A stretch of 9,322 bases of DNA from Butyrivibrio sp. (GTDB taxonomy: Bacteria > Bacillota_A > Clostridia > Lachnospirales > Lachnospiraceae). The notes beneath the pieces are model-generated. The model made no database searches. It had not been told where the DNA came from and saw nothing but the letters and a program-made list of their open reading frames with translations. Numbering within the stretch: position 1 is the stretch's first letter; each line of letters begins with the position of its first letter. Both the position numbers and the translations under genes were made by a program. Location: NCBI RefSeq assembly GCF_024699075.1, contig NZ_JAILQF010000444.1:1-9322 (forward strand), read 5' to 3'. Below, one piece after another: positions 1 through 7,142 of this stretch.

Positions 1-4
1 TCTT

Positions 5-137
5 GAATGTAAATTACAGAAACGCGCATTTACTGCGTGTTTCGTGATTCAATGAATCGGTTGGTAAATAGGCCCAATGCCGAAGGCATTCTCAATTGGC
101 CTATTTACTGCATTTTTGAATCTTTGATTCAAAAATG
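5..137. repeat. Cluster of palindromes downstream of bioY; candidate dispersed intergenic element
   Basis: This gene-free stretch follows the bioY stop and contains at least four inverted repeats in a row. (1) GAAACGCGC (19-27) pairs with GCGTGTTTC (35-43), including one G-T wobble. (2) GATTCA (46-51) and TGAATC (53-58) flank one base. (3) GTAAATAGGCC (64-74) pairs exactly with GGCCTATTTAC (98-108) and encloses an inner hairpin, AATGCC/GGCATT, with a GAA loop (76-90). (4) CATTTTTGAATC (111-122) pairs exactly with GATTCAAAAATG (126-137) across a TTT loop. The octamer TTTACTGC occurs twice, at 29-36 and 104-111, each time followed by an AT-rich stretch and a GATTC palindrome. None of the stems ends in a clear T-run in either direction, so this is not a textbook terminator. 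A dispersed palindromic repeat or a 3'-end RNA structure is more likely. The pairing is visible directly; the mobility or function is inference. Confidence 0.6.
111..137 (-). terminator. Perfect 12-bp hairpin just after bioY; possible 3'-end or weak terminator
   Basis: A perfect 12-bp stem with a 3-nt loop begins 7 nt beyond the bioY stop codon on the minus strand. The position suits transcript termination or protection of the mRNA 3' end. The stem is AT-rich, and the sequence after it (CAGTAAATAGG on the minus strand) has no U-tract, so intrinsic termination here is doubtful. It may instead belong to the larger palindromic cluster that continues to the left edge. Confidence 0.35.
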
Positions 138-143
138 TATATA

Positions 144-725
144 TCAAGCATTAACAGATACAGCTTCGTCTGCAAATATCATCTTAAGTGCTCTTTCAAG
201 TGCCGGTGTGATTATTGCTACAAGAACCATTTTAAGTATATCCCCTGGTATAAATGGTATCATACATGCAACAAGTGAAGCAGGAAGGCTCATCTTAGTA
301 AGGAACATAAACTGAGCAAGGCCTATTGTATAAATGATAACACTTCCAAGAAGCATTGCTATCATCATTACAGCATACTTCTTAAAGCCCTTTTCATTTC
401 TTCCGAATTTAAAATACAGAAAACCTGAAAGCGCTGCTGCAAATGGCCATGACATAATGAAGCCTCCGGACATTCCAACAAGTGATCCAAGTCCTCCTGA
501 AAATCCTGCAAATACAGGAATACCTACTGCTCCCAAAAGAACATATACAAGCACTGATACAAAGCCATATAAAGGTCCTAAAAGAAGTGCTGTAAGAAAT
601 ACTGCTGCCGTCTGAAGTGTAACAGGCACTCCTCCTGGAAGCGGTATGGAAATTGGAGCTGTAGCACAGCAAAGTGCTGCAAACATAGCACATAATACGA
701 TTCTCTTAACTGTAAACTTTTTCAT
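144..725 (-). CDS. bioY: Biotin transporter BioY, substrate-binding S component of an ECF transporter
   Basis: BioY is the membrane-embedded subunit that captures biotin. In Firmicutes it normally works with the shared energy-coupling module EcfA/EcfA'/EcfT, which is not in this window. The 193-aa length is typical for the family. The protein is very hydrophobic, with about six membrane helices. Family signatures visible are the segment GVPVTLQTAAVFLTALLLGP (residues 32-51), the glycine-rich GGLGSLVGMSGGF (77-89), and FIPGDILK (158-165) in the last helices, where the Pro-Gly-Asp-x-x-Lys core is strongly conserved in BioY. The ATG start at 725 is supported by GGAGG (732-736 on the plus strand), 6 nt upstream. 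The gene has its own promoter with an overlapping BirA-type operator, so biotin repression is expected. No biotin synthesis gene lies nearby, which suggests that here the gene serves uptake of external biotin. The assignment is secure. Confidence 0.96.
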   Translation of the reverse strand: MKKFTVKRIVLCAMFAALCCATAPISIPLPGGVPVTLQTAAVFLTALLLGPLYGFVSVLVYVLLGAVGIPVFAGFSGGLGSLVGMSGGFIMSWPFAAALSGFLYFKFGRNEKGFKKYAVMMIAMLLGSVIIYTIGLAQFMFLTKMSLPASLVACMIPFIPGDILKMVLVAIITPALERALKMIFADEAVSVNA

Positions 726-731
726 AGTAGT

Positions 732-736
732 CCTCC
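732..736 (-). promoter_or_regulatory. bioY ribosome binding site
   Basis: GGAGG on the minus strand lies 6 nt before the ATG at 725 and fixes the start of bioY. Confidence 0.85.
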
Positions 737-764
737 AAGCTGATAAATTATGCGGTTCTTAAAG

Positions 765-793
765 ATAGTAAACCTTAAGAAGGACATTGTCAA
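765..793 (-). promoter_or_regulatory. SigA-type promoter of bioY
   Basis: On the minus strand a perfect -35 hexamer TTGACA (793 to 788) is followed by a 17-nt spacer and TACTAT (770 to 765) as the -10 box, which matches TATAAT at four of six positions. Transcription would start near 757-758, leaving a short leader of about 30 nt before bioY. The -35 box lies inside the BirA-type operator, so bound repressor would exclude RNA polymerase. Confidence 0.78.
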
Positions 794-820
794 CCTTTTA
801 AGAGTTTCAAAAGTTTACAA
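787..820 (-). promoter_or_regulatory. BirA operator (biotin-responsive repressor site) controlling bioY
   Basis: Read on the minus strand, TTGTAAACT (820 to 812), a 16-nt spacer and GGTTGACAA (795 to 787) form an interrupted inverted repeat. This matches the known BirA operator pattern of TTGTAAACC/GGTTTACAA-like halves separated by about 14-16 nt. The two halves pair at seven of nine positions. The location before bioY, a common member of BirA regulons, supports the call. The right half contains the -35 box. The operator begins at the base next to the stop codon of the upstream helicase gene. BirA itself is not encoded here; it would need to be a form with an N-terminal DNA-binding domain. 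Confidence 0.82.
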
Positions 821-3061
821 TTATTCTATTATATCTATGTTTCCTCTTTCTTCTGTATCAGAGGCTTTTTCTGAAGGTACTTCTTCATCTTTATTTACTA
901 CAAGAACAGGAAGATACTTCTGACGTTCTTTTTCAATTACACTGTTGATCCATTCTTTATCGCCCAAAGTCTTGGTAGCATCTGCCATATCCGAATCATT
1001 AGCATATTCATCAAAGATATTCTGCTTATTTTCAAGAAGCCTTATCATATCTTCATCAATAGTATCTGAACACAGAAGATGATATACAAGAACATTTCTT
1101 ACCTGGCCCATTCGGTATACTCTTGCTATAGCCTGAGTTTCAAGTGAAGGCTTGATCTGAGGTTCGCAGAATACTACAACACTTGCAGTCTGTATATTAA
1201 GACCTGTTCCACCTGCAAGCACCTGACTTACAAGAACGCTTCCTGCACCACTTTTAGTAAATTCGTCAACTACAGCCTGCCTGTCTGCAACACTTGTTGA
1301 TCCGGTTATCTTATATACGCCTCTGTCTTTAAGAAGTTCCGAGACCTTACTTATGGTATCAAGGAAGTAGGAAAAGACTATGATCTTTCTCCCCTCATCC
1401 CTTGCCATGTCACAGATTTCAAGAAGTCGTATTGCCTTTGAAGAATGTTTTATATCATCCTGAAGCCAGCCTACTCTTCTCATTGACATAAAGCTTCCTT
1501 CGCTTACTTCTTTAATATATGCATCCTTATCCTCTGCAGACATTTCTGACCACTGAGGCTTATCATCCATTTCAGGCAGTTCCTTAAGTACATCTTCTCT
1601 TACACGTCTAAGATATACAGGTGCAATAAGAGCTTTAAACTTATCGGACTGATTCATGAAAGCATACTTTTGAACCTCTTTAAGGAATTCATCCTGTCTT
1701 AATATGCCGATAATATTGCACATCTCGTCAACCTTGTTTTCAAGAGGTGTTCCTGTCATAAGAAGGGTACGCTTTGAATGTTCCTTGGCCTGTATCAGAT
1801 ACTTTGTTCTCTTAGCTTCAGGATTCTTTATATAATGAGCTTCATCCACAACCATCATTTCTATTACGAGATCTTTACTAACGGTTTCTGCAAACTCATC
1901 GAGAGATTCGTAATTAGTAACTGCTACTCCGCCGTTCTGTTCCCATTCTGCTATATCTATCTCTCCTCTTGAAGCATGGAGAAGGTGCGACTTAAGTTTG
2001 CTGTGCTTTTCAACCTCCCTGCACCAGTTAATAAGTACGCTTGCAGGACATACTACAAGAAAATGTGAGTTGGGATTTCCTGCTTCTATAGAAGCCATTG
2101 CAGCAATTGCCATTATGGTCTTTCCAAGACCCATCTCATCTCCAAGAAGAGCCTGCTCCTGGTGAATAGCATATTTAGCACCAAATACCTGATACTTTCT
2201 TAGTGATACATTCAAAAGAGATGTATCAAGTTCCTGATCTTCTATCTCCTCAGCAAGGCTTGAAGGAATATCCTTATATACAGAGCTAAGCTTAACCGAT
2301 GATACATTAAGATTATCAAGAAGAGCATAAAAAGGCGCACTGTTTTTTAAGAACTCGTCTTTGGCCTGGGCCAAAGATATAAGTCGAAAAGTCTCGTACT
2401 GATTTATCAGATTTGCGCTTCGCATCTGATAATTTTCATTATTTATAACAATAAGGGTTTCATAGCCTTCTATGGTAGATTCTTTGGCTTTTGATGTTGA
2501 AAAGACCCATCTGAAAGAATTTTTGATCTTGATATCTGACATAGCTTTAACTATATGTTCGTGATATCTTGCATTTATCTCTGCTACATCTTTGTATATA
2601 GGAGCTTTTCTCATATATTTATAAAGCTCAAATACAAGGTTCCAGGTTTCAGGGTCCCTGGAATCAGCATCAATCCTTAGAGACGTAGTATCTGCCATCC
2701 TGTGAAGAAAAAGATCTATAGTCTGCCTTATAGCAGTAGCCTGTGCCTGTCCTATTCCGCTTATCATAGAAAGAGCAGTTTCAGACCTTCCTTCAAGCTG
2801 CGCCAGATTAGAAAATCCTGCTTTTTCAAGTACTGCAACCCTTATTCCTGCCTTGGCATTAGACAGTTCACTAACAGGAATATCTTTAAGTCCGCTCTTT
2901 GCAAGCTTGATCTTAAGATCTGCTGCCGCTTTGTTAATCGCTTCTCTTGTCCCCGTTTCATCATTACTGATAGCACAAAGCCTTTTGTCTATTGAAGACA
3001 ATGTCCTTACATTATTGTTCAACAGCCCAAAATCCGGCTTGTAAATATTTGTGTTCCCCAT
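821..3061 (-). CDS. SNF2-family DEAD/DEAH-box ATPase with N-terminal helix-hairpin-helix-like motif
   Basis: This is a 746-aa superfamily 2 ATPase of the SNF2 group, expected to translocate on double-stranded DNA and remodel DNA or DNA-protein complexes. The motor fills residues about 285-695: LRKYQ (287-291), Walker A GDEMGLGKT (307-315), motif Ia VVCPASVLINW (336-346), DEAH (406-409), TGTPLEN (436-442), IVFSYF (561-566), AGGTGLN (616-622) and the arginine-finger motif QAIARVYRMGQ (643-653). All catalytic residues look intact. The first 280 residues are not a domain I can name, except for SMISGIGQAQATAIRQ (98-113), which resembles a helix-hairpin-helix DNA-binding motif. The C-terminus (about 722-746) is acidic and probably disordered. 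The AGGAAGG at 3075-3081 is 13 nt from the ATG, an unusually long gap. An in-frame TAA upstream rules out an earlier start. It may be co-transcribed with the larger helicase 115 nt upstream. The exact cellular role is unknown. Confidence 0.92.
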   Translation of the reverse strand: MGNTNIYKPDFGLLNNNVRTLSSIDKRLCAISNDETGTREAINKAAADLKIKLAKSGLKDIPVSELSNAKAGIRVAVLEKAGFSNLAQLEGRSETALSMISGIGQAQATAIRQTIDLFLHRMADTTSLRIDADSRDPETWNLVFELYKYMRKAPIYKDVAEINARYHEHIVKAMSDIKIKNSFRWVFSTSKAKESTIEGYETLIVINNENYQMRSANLINQYETFRLISLAQAKDEFLKNSAPFYALLDNLNVSSVKLSSVYKDIPSSLAEEIEDQELDTSLLNVSLRKYQVFGAKYAIHQEQALLGDEMGLGKTIMAIAAMASIEAGNPNSHFLVVCPASVLINWCREVEKHSKLKSHLLHASRGEIDIAEWEQNGGVAVTNYESLDEFAETVSKDLVIEMMVVDEAHYIKNPEAKRTKYLIQAKEHSKRTLLMTGTPLENKVDEMCNIIGILRQDEFLKEVQKYAFMNQSDKFKALIAPVYLRRVREDVLKELPEMDDKPQWSEMSAEDKDAYIKEVSEGSFMSMRRVGWLQDDIKHSSKAIRLLEICDMARDEGRKIIVFSYFLDTISKVSELLKDRGVYKITGSTSVADRQAVVDEFTKSGAGSVLVSQVLAGGTGLNIQTASVVVFCEPQIKPSLETQAIARVYRMGQVRNVLVYHLLCSDTIDEDMIRLLENKQNIFDEYANDSDMADATKTLGDKEWINSVIEKERQKYLPVLVVNKDEEVPSEKASDTEERGNIDIIE

Positions 3062-3104
3062 TACTTTTTAAATACCTTCCTATAAAAACTAAATTTTATA
3101 ACTT

Positions 3105-3147
3105 TAGAGTGCAAAGCCTATATTTAATTACTTGACTCTGCACTCTA
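3105..3147 (-). other. Long stem-loop in the gap between the two helicase genes
   Basis: TAGAGTGCA and TGCACTCTA form a perfect 9-bp inverted repeat. In the minus-strand RNA the stem extends inward by GAGUC/GGCUU, using two G-U wobbles, to 14 bp with an AU-rich loop of 15 nt. The wobble pairs would be A-C mismatches in the plus-strand transcript, so the structure favours a minus-strand RNA. No U-tract follows, so it is not a clear terminator. It could separate expression of the two helicase genes, stabilise a processed end, or bind a regulator as DNA. The rest of the gap (3062-3176) shows no gene and no convincing promoter. Confidence 0.45.
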
Positions 3148-3176
3148 TAACCTAACTTATCATTAACTGATCATAG

Positions 3177-6100
3177 TCAGCTTAGAAGTTCCAAAAGGTC
3201 ATCCTTTGAAAGGGATGTACTTGAAATACCATCGCTTTCAAGAATACTTTCTGCAAGCGCACGCTTTTTTTCCTGCATCTCTACGATCTTATCTTCAATA
3301 GTGCCATGCGCTATAAGCTTAAATACAGTTACCACCTTACGCTGGCCTATCCTGTGTGCTCTGTCGGTCGCCTGGTTCTGTACAGCCAGATTCCACCAAG
3401 GATCATAATGAATGACTACATCTGCGCCTGTAAGATTAAGACCTGTTCCGCCTGCTTTTAGTGATATAAGAAAGACAGGTACTGTGCCTGTATTAAATGC
3501 ATTTACAAGCTCAATCCTCTTTTCCTTAGGAGTTGAACCGGTTATCTCATAATACGGAATTCTTGCTTCATCAAGGCGCTTTTTGAGTATCTCAAGCATT
3601 GATACGAACTGAGAGAATACAAGTGCCTTGTGTTCACCCTCAATTACCTGCTCTATCATATCCATAAACACATCGGTTTTGCAACTTCCCTTATCATAGT
3701 CTTCAAAACAAAGTGACGGATCGCAGCATATCTGACGAAGTCTTGTAAGCTGGGCAAGTATTTCAAATTTGCTTTTCTTAAATTCATCATCCGTCTGTTT
3801 TTCAAGACGCATCTTCATTTGCGTAACTTGAGCATCATAGAGATTCTTCTGAGCTTCATCCATTCTGGCATAACGGATCTCCTCAAGCTTGTCAGGAAGG
3901 TCTTTGAGTACATCAGCTTTTTTTCTTCTCAAGATAAAAGGAGTCACCATCTGGCGAAGTCTGTCCATGGGCTCCTTCTCATCATATCTCATAACAGGTA
4001 TCTCAAATTCGGTTCTGAACTGTTCGTATCCATATAAGAGTCCCGGCATAAGATAATCAAATATGCTCCAGAGTTCAGAAAGTCTGTTCTCAATAGGAGT
4101 TCCTGTAAGTGCAAACTTTCTTTGTGCATTTATAAGCTTAACGCTCTTGGCTGCCTGAGAGAGATGATTCTTGATATACTGGGCTTCATCTATTATCTCC
4201 ATGGCAAAAGAATGCTTCTCATACTCTGCTATATCGCGCTTTAAAAGATCATATGAAGTAACCGCAACATCAAAGCCTTCTATATTAAGAATAATATCAT
4301 CGCGCTCACTCTTATTACCTGTTATAAGGACATAGTTAAGAGATGGAGCAAATCTGCGAAGCTCTTCTCCCCAGTTATAAACAAGTGATGCAGGTACTAC
4401 GACAAGCGATGTTTTCTTGATATCAGGAGCATAATCTGTATCGCCACTCTCATAGTATGACTGCAACAGTGTTATGATCTGAAGCGTCTTACCAAGACCC
4501 ATCTCATCAGCAAGTATTCCGCCAAAACCGTACTTATACAGGGTACGAAGCCACCTGTATCCATCCCTTTGGTACTTACGAAGCTGACCTGTGATCTTCT
4601 GTGGCATCTCGAATTCAGCATCTGATATTGTCTTAAATTCCTGGATAAGCTTTTTAAAATGTCTGTCCCTTTGCTCATAGATCTGGCTCTGATCTTCAAG
4701 CATCCTGTCAAGATACAAAGCCCTGTAAGCAGGAAGCTGCATCTTGCCATCTACAAAGGATTTAAGACTTATATGCATATCATCAAGAAGTCTTGCCAGA
4801 TTTTCAACAGCTTCGCTCTCAGCAGATACATAATCGCCACTTTTTAAACGATAATATTTCTTTTTTCTTCTATAGGAATTCAAAAGCTCTATAAGCTCAT
4901 CCGAATCCATATCCTGGGCACTTATCTCAAGGTCAAGAAGATTGGACTCAAGTGATACTCCCATCTTAAAACCGGGGCTTTTCTTAATACTTATAGCCAT
5001 GAAGCTGTCTGTATGTCTTACATCTCCAAAGGCCTGAAGTTCATCAAGACCGTGTGATAAGAGTTCATATACAAGATCCTCATTTTCATCTTCGTTACAA
5101 ACAAAAAGCCCATTATCATCAGTATCAGGAAAGTATCTTTTTAGTATAGTAATAGCATCACCCTCAGATATCTGGTCCCTGAAGCCATCTTCCTCTGAAG
5201 ATGCAAGCGCAAGATTTCTGGTAAGATCGTCATAATTTACAATAGCCTTACACGTAACATTACCCTTTTCTCTATCAAGGAAAAAAGAAAAGGTTGCCTG
5301 CGGAAGAATATACTGTTCAAGCCAGTCCGCATCCTCAAATGTAACAGCTGCATGTTCTCTTAGCCATGGCAGAGTATCATAATAAAATCTTGTAAGATTC
5401 CTCAGTCCTATCCTAAAATCAAAACTTCCAGCTCTGCTTATGGATGTAAAAGGCTTTAATACCTTTATATCTTCTGAACTGATCCTGTTTAGTCTGTCTT
5501 TTTTGATAAAATAAGCATATCTTCTACCCTGGAATATAACCGGCATCTGCCCTGATACATGTATTCCAATTCCTCTTCCGTATATATCCTTCATGTTCTG
5601 AATATAAACTCTGGCCTGGACAGGTTCATCAGAAAAAGAAATCCTCTTTACATCATATCCTGTAATACGCGAAAGGCCTGTAGCAGGTATGCTGTCTTTG
5701 CAGCAGATATCATAGAAATCATCCAGAAAATGACCGAATAATAATATCTCATTCTTATAGCGGATAGGATTAAACCTGGCCATATAATCATTTCTGTCTA
5801 TATCATCTGAATAAAAAGTACTTTCCTTAACAAAATCATCAATGAATTCAAATATTTTAAGTCCATGCTCTGACAATACTTCTTTGGACAGATTAAATTC
5901 ATTTCTTCCTATCTTCATACTTCTATTACCGGTCACTGCTATGTAGAACTCATTAAGGCGCTGTATCTTATATTTTTTACTTGTTCCAAGTCTGAAGGAT
6001 ACGCTTAAGTTATTGTCATACAATGACAGTACAGGTTCTATATCAAGCTTTTCTCCATTGGCAGCCCCCGTATTTTCATCTGTCTTCATAGCCATGACGC

Positions 6101-7022
6101 GGTATTCTCCGGAGAAGAGCTTCATAAGAGTTTCGCCACTTCTATCTGTTGCATCAATAAAGGCATACTCTTTTTCCAGATAATTTTTTAAAAGATATAG
6201 TATGGCTGCCTGATGCTCACAAATAGGGCTCTCTATCTTACGCTTTCCATACATGTTTTTGGATATATTTCTTTCACATCCAATTACATAACAGTTGCCT
6301 TTGGAAAAATAATCAGGTCCTACAGAGATTGTAGTCTGAAAATATGAATCCTTGAGCCTGCCTGCTGCGGTGCAGATCTTATCACCTATTTTGGCTTTAT
6401 TATCAAGTTCCTCTGCAAAGGTGCTTACATTTGATTCATTTACTTTGATATTTGAAATATTTATCCTTGATGACTTGGCTAAAATAACGCCTTTCTTCCA
6501 TACATCTTCACTTATATGCGCATCTTTAAGAATTTCTGAATACCTGAAATATCTGTATGATGAAATGTCATTTACTATATCAAAATGATCCTTTTGATCG
6601 CTCTCATACTGAATAAATCCGTCATCATCTATATAAAAGCCATCACCGCCGATCATTTCCTTTTCATCAGTAATTTCAAGATCATCTAAAGTACTGCCTA
6701 AAGCTGTATCACCGGTCTTATCTGATATCATCCTGGAAAAATTATTTTCGATCATATACATAAGAGCAGCTTCATGCTTGCAGTGCGTACCATCAGCGGC
6801 ATAAGGACAGGTACAGCTAAGCCTCTCGATCCTTGTAAAGTCATCAGAAAGAGCAGCAAAAGTCATGTAACGTCTGCCGCTTGATCCTGAAACCTCCGCA
6901 GAAAAAAAGCTTCCATCCTGCTTTAAGTTTCTTACCTTATCCCGTTTATAATAATCCATTCCACGCGCCCTTATAGTCTGTGTAAATTCAGGACGCCAGT
7001 CTATATATATCTTCTTAGCCAT
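3177..7022 (-). CDS. SWIM zinc-finger SNF2-family helicase/ATPase with bacterial SNF2-associated region
   Basis: This 1281-aa protein has the layout SWIM zinc finger, SNF2 helicase-associated region, SNF2 motor. The SWIM motif CxC-x8-CxH is complete (C70, C72, C81, H83) and should bind zinc and contact DNA or protein. A second, degenerate SWIM-like segment lies at about 225-280. Residues about 330-780 match the position of the SNF2-associated region found in these bacterial proteins. The motor (about 810-1281) has LRKYQ (814-818), Walker A ADEMGLGKT (838-846), VVVPASLVYNW (874-884), DEAQ (945-948), TGTPIEN (973-979), AGGTGLNL (1190-1197) and QATDRAHRIGQ (1217-1227). An ATPase acting on double-stranded DNA is expected; the biological role of this family is poorly known. 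A TTG at 7028 in the same frame would add two residues, but GGAG (7030-7033) lies 1 nt from TTG and 7 nt from the ATG at 7022, so ATG is chosen. It heads the minus-strand gene group. Confidence 0.95.
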   Translation of the reverse strand: MAKKIYIDWRPEFTQTIRARGMDYYKRDKVRNLKQDGSFFSAEVSGSSGRRYMTFAALSDDFTRIERLSCTCPYAADGTHCKHEAALMYMIENNFSRMISDKTGDTALGSTLDDLEITDEKEMIGGDGFYIDDDGFIQYESDQKDHFDIVNDISSYRYFRYSEILKDAHISEDVWKKGVILAKSSRINISNIKVNESNVSTFAEELDNKAKIGDKICTAAGRLKDSYFQTTISVGPDYFSKGNCYVIGCERNISKNMYGKRKIESPICEHQAAILYLLKNYLEKEYAFIDATDRSGETLMKLFSGEYRVMAMKTDENTGAANGEKLDIEPVLSLYDNNLSVSFRLGTSKKYKIQRLNEFYIAVTGNRSMKIGRNEFNLSKEVLSEHGLKIFEFIDDFVKESTFYSDDIDRNDYMARFNPIRYKNEILLFGHFLDDFYDICCKDSIPATGLSRITGYDVKRISFSDEPVQARVYIQNMKDIYGRGIGIHVSGQMPVIFQGRRYAYFIKKDRLNRISSEDIKVLKPFTSISRAGSFDFRIGLRNLTRFYYDTLPWLREHAAVTFEDADWLEQYILPQATFSFFLDREKGNVTCKAIVNYDDLTRNLALASSEEDGFRDQISEGDAITILKRYFPDTDDNGLFVCNEDENEDLVYELLSHGLDELQAFGDVRHTDSFMAISIKKSPGFKMGVSLESNLLDLEISAQDMDSDELIELLNSYRRKKKYYRLKSGDYVSAESEAVENLARLLDDMHISLKSFVDGKMQLPAYRALYLDRMLEDQSQIYEQRDRHFKKLIQEFKTISDAEFEMPQKITGQLRKYQRDGYRWLRTLYKYGFGGILADEMGLGKTLQIITLLQSYYESGDTDYAPDIKKTSLVVVPASLVYNWGEELRRFAPSLNYVLITGNKSERDDIILNIEGFDVAVTSYDLLKRDIAEYEKHSFAMEIIDEAQYIKNHLSQAAKSVKLINAQRKFALTGTPIENRLSELWSIFDYLMPGLLYGYEQFRTEFEIPVMRYDEKEPMDRLRQMVTPFILRRKKADVLKDLPDKLEEIRYARMDEAQKNLYDAQVTQMKMRLEKQTDDEFKKSKFEILAQLTRLRQICCDPSLCFEDYDKGSCKTDVFMDMIEQVIEGEHKALVFSQFVSMLEILKKRLDEARIPYYEITGSTPKEKRIELVNAFNTGTVPVFLISLKAGGTGLNLTGADVVIHYDPWWNLAVQNQATDRAHRIGQRKVVTVFKLIAHGTIEDKIVEMQEKKRALAESILESDGISSTSLSKDDLLELLS

Positions 7023-7029
7023 TTTCAAA

Positions 7030-7033
7030 CTCC
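7030..7033 (-). promoter_or_regulatory. Ribosome binding site deciding the helicase start
   Basis: GGAG on the minus strand is 7 nt upstream of the ATG at 7022 but only 1 nt from the TTG at 7028. This favours the ATG, which gives the N-terminus MAKKIYIDW. Confidence 0.75.
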
Positions 7034-7049
7034 ATTTATAATAGATTAT

Positions 7050-7069
7050 TGTTTTTCATCAGAAAAACA
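7050..7069 (-). other. Small hairpin in the leader of the large helicase
   Basis: On the minus strand TGTTTTTC and GAAAAACA form a perfect 8-bp stem around a 4-nt loop (TGAT). It would lie near the 5' end of the transcript from the promoter at 7084-7092. It may protect the 5' end or be chance in AT-rich DNA; no attenuator partner is visible. Confidence 0.3.
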
Positions 7070-7083
7070 TAATCCATCTTTTT

Positions 7084-7092
7084 AGTATAACA
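7084..7092 (-). promoter_or_regulatory. Extended -10 promoter for the SWIM/SNF2 helicase
   Basis: On the minus strand TGTTATACT gives an extended -10 element (TG-n-TATACT), with five of six matches to TATAAT. No good -35 box is seen at 16-18 nt, which is tolerated by extended -10 promoters. The predicted start near 7077 leaves a leader of about 55 nt before the ATG at 7022. Confidence 0.5.
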
Positions 7093-7142
7093 TGATACCA
7101 ATTCATATTTCTCTATTTGAATTTGTTTTTTCTTTATTTAAG

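Noticed and set aside
1..143. CRISPR array
   Set aside because: The repeats are palindromes of different sequence and length, without regular direct repeats or spacers.
37..315. Plus-strand open frame of 92 codons across the left palindromes and the bioY 3' end
   Set aside because: It is antisense to the secure bioY gene, begins inside a palindrome and has no ribosome binding site or recognisable protein features.
334..615. Plus-strand open frame opposite bioY
   Set aside because: It is a shadow of the bioY coding strand, rich in Pro/Ser/Thr from reverse-complement codons, with no ribosome binding site.
3132..3160. Plus-strand promoter-like TTGACT box between the helicase genes
   Set aside because: There is no acceptable -10 box at the right spacing and no plus-strand gene downstream.
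821..7022. Helicase pair as a known anti-phage system such as DISARM or a restriction-type island
   Set aside because: No methyltransferase, nuclease, DUF1998 or phospholipase D partner is present, and the neighbours are bioY and a chemoreceptor. SWIM/SNF2 proteins are common chromosomal genes in Clostridia.
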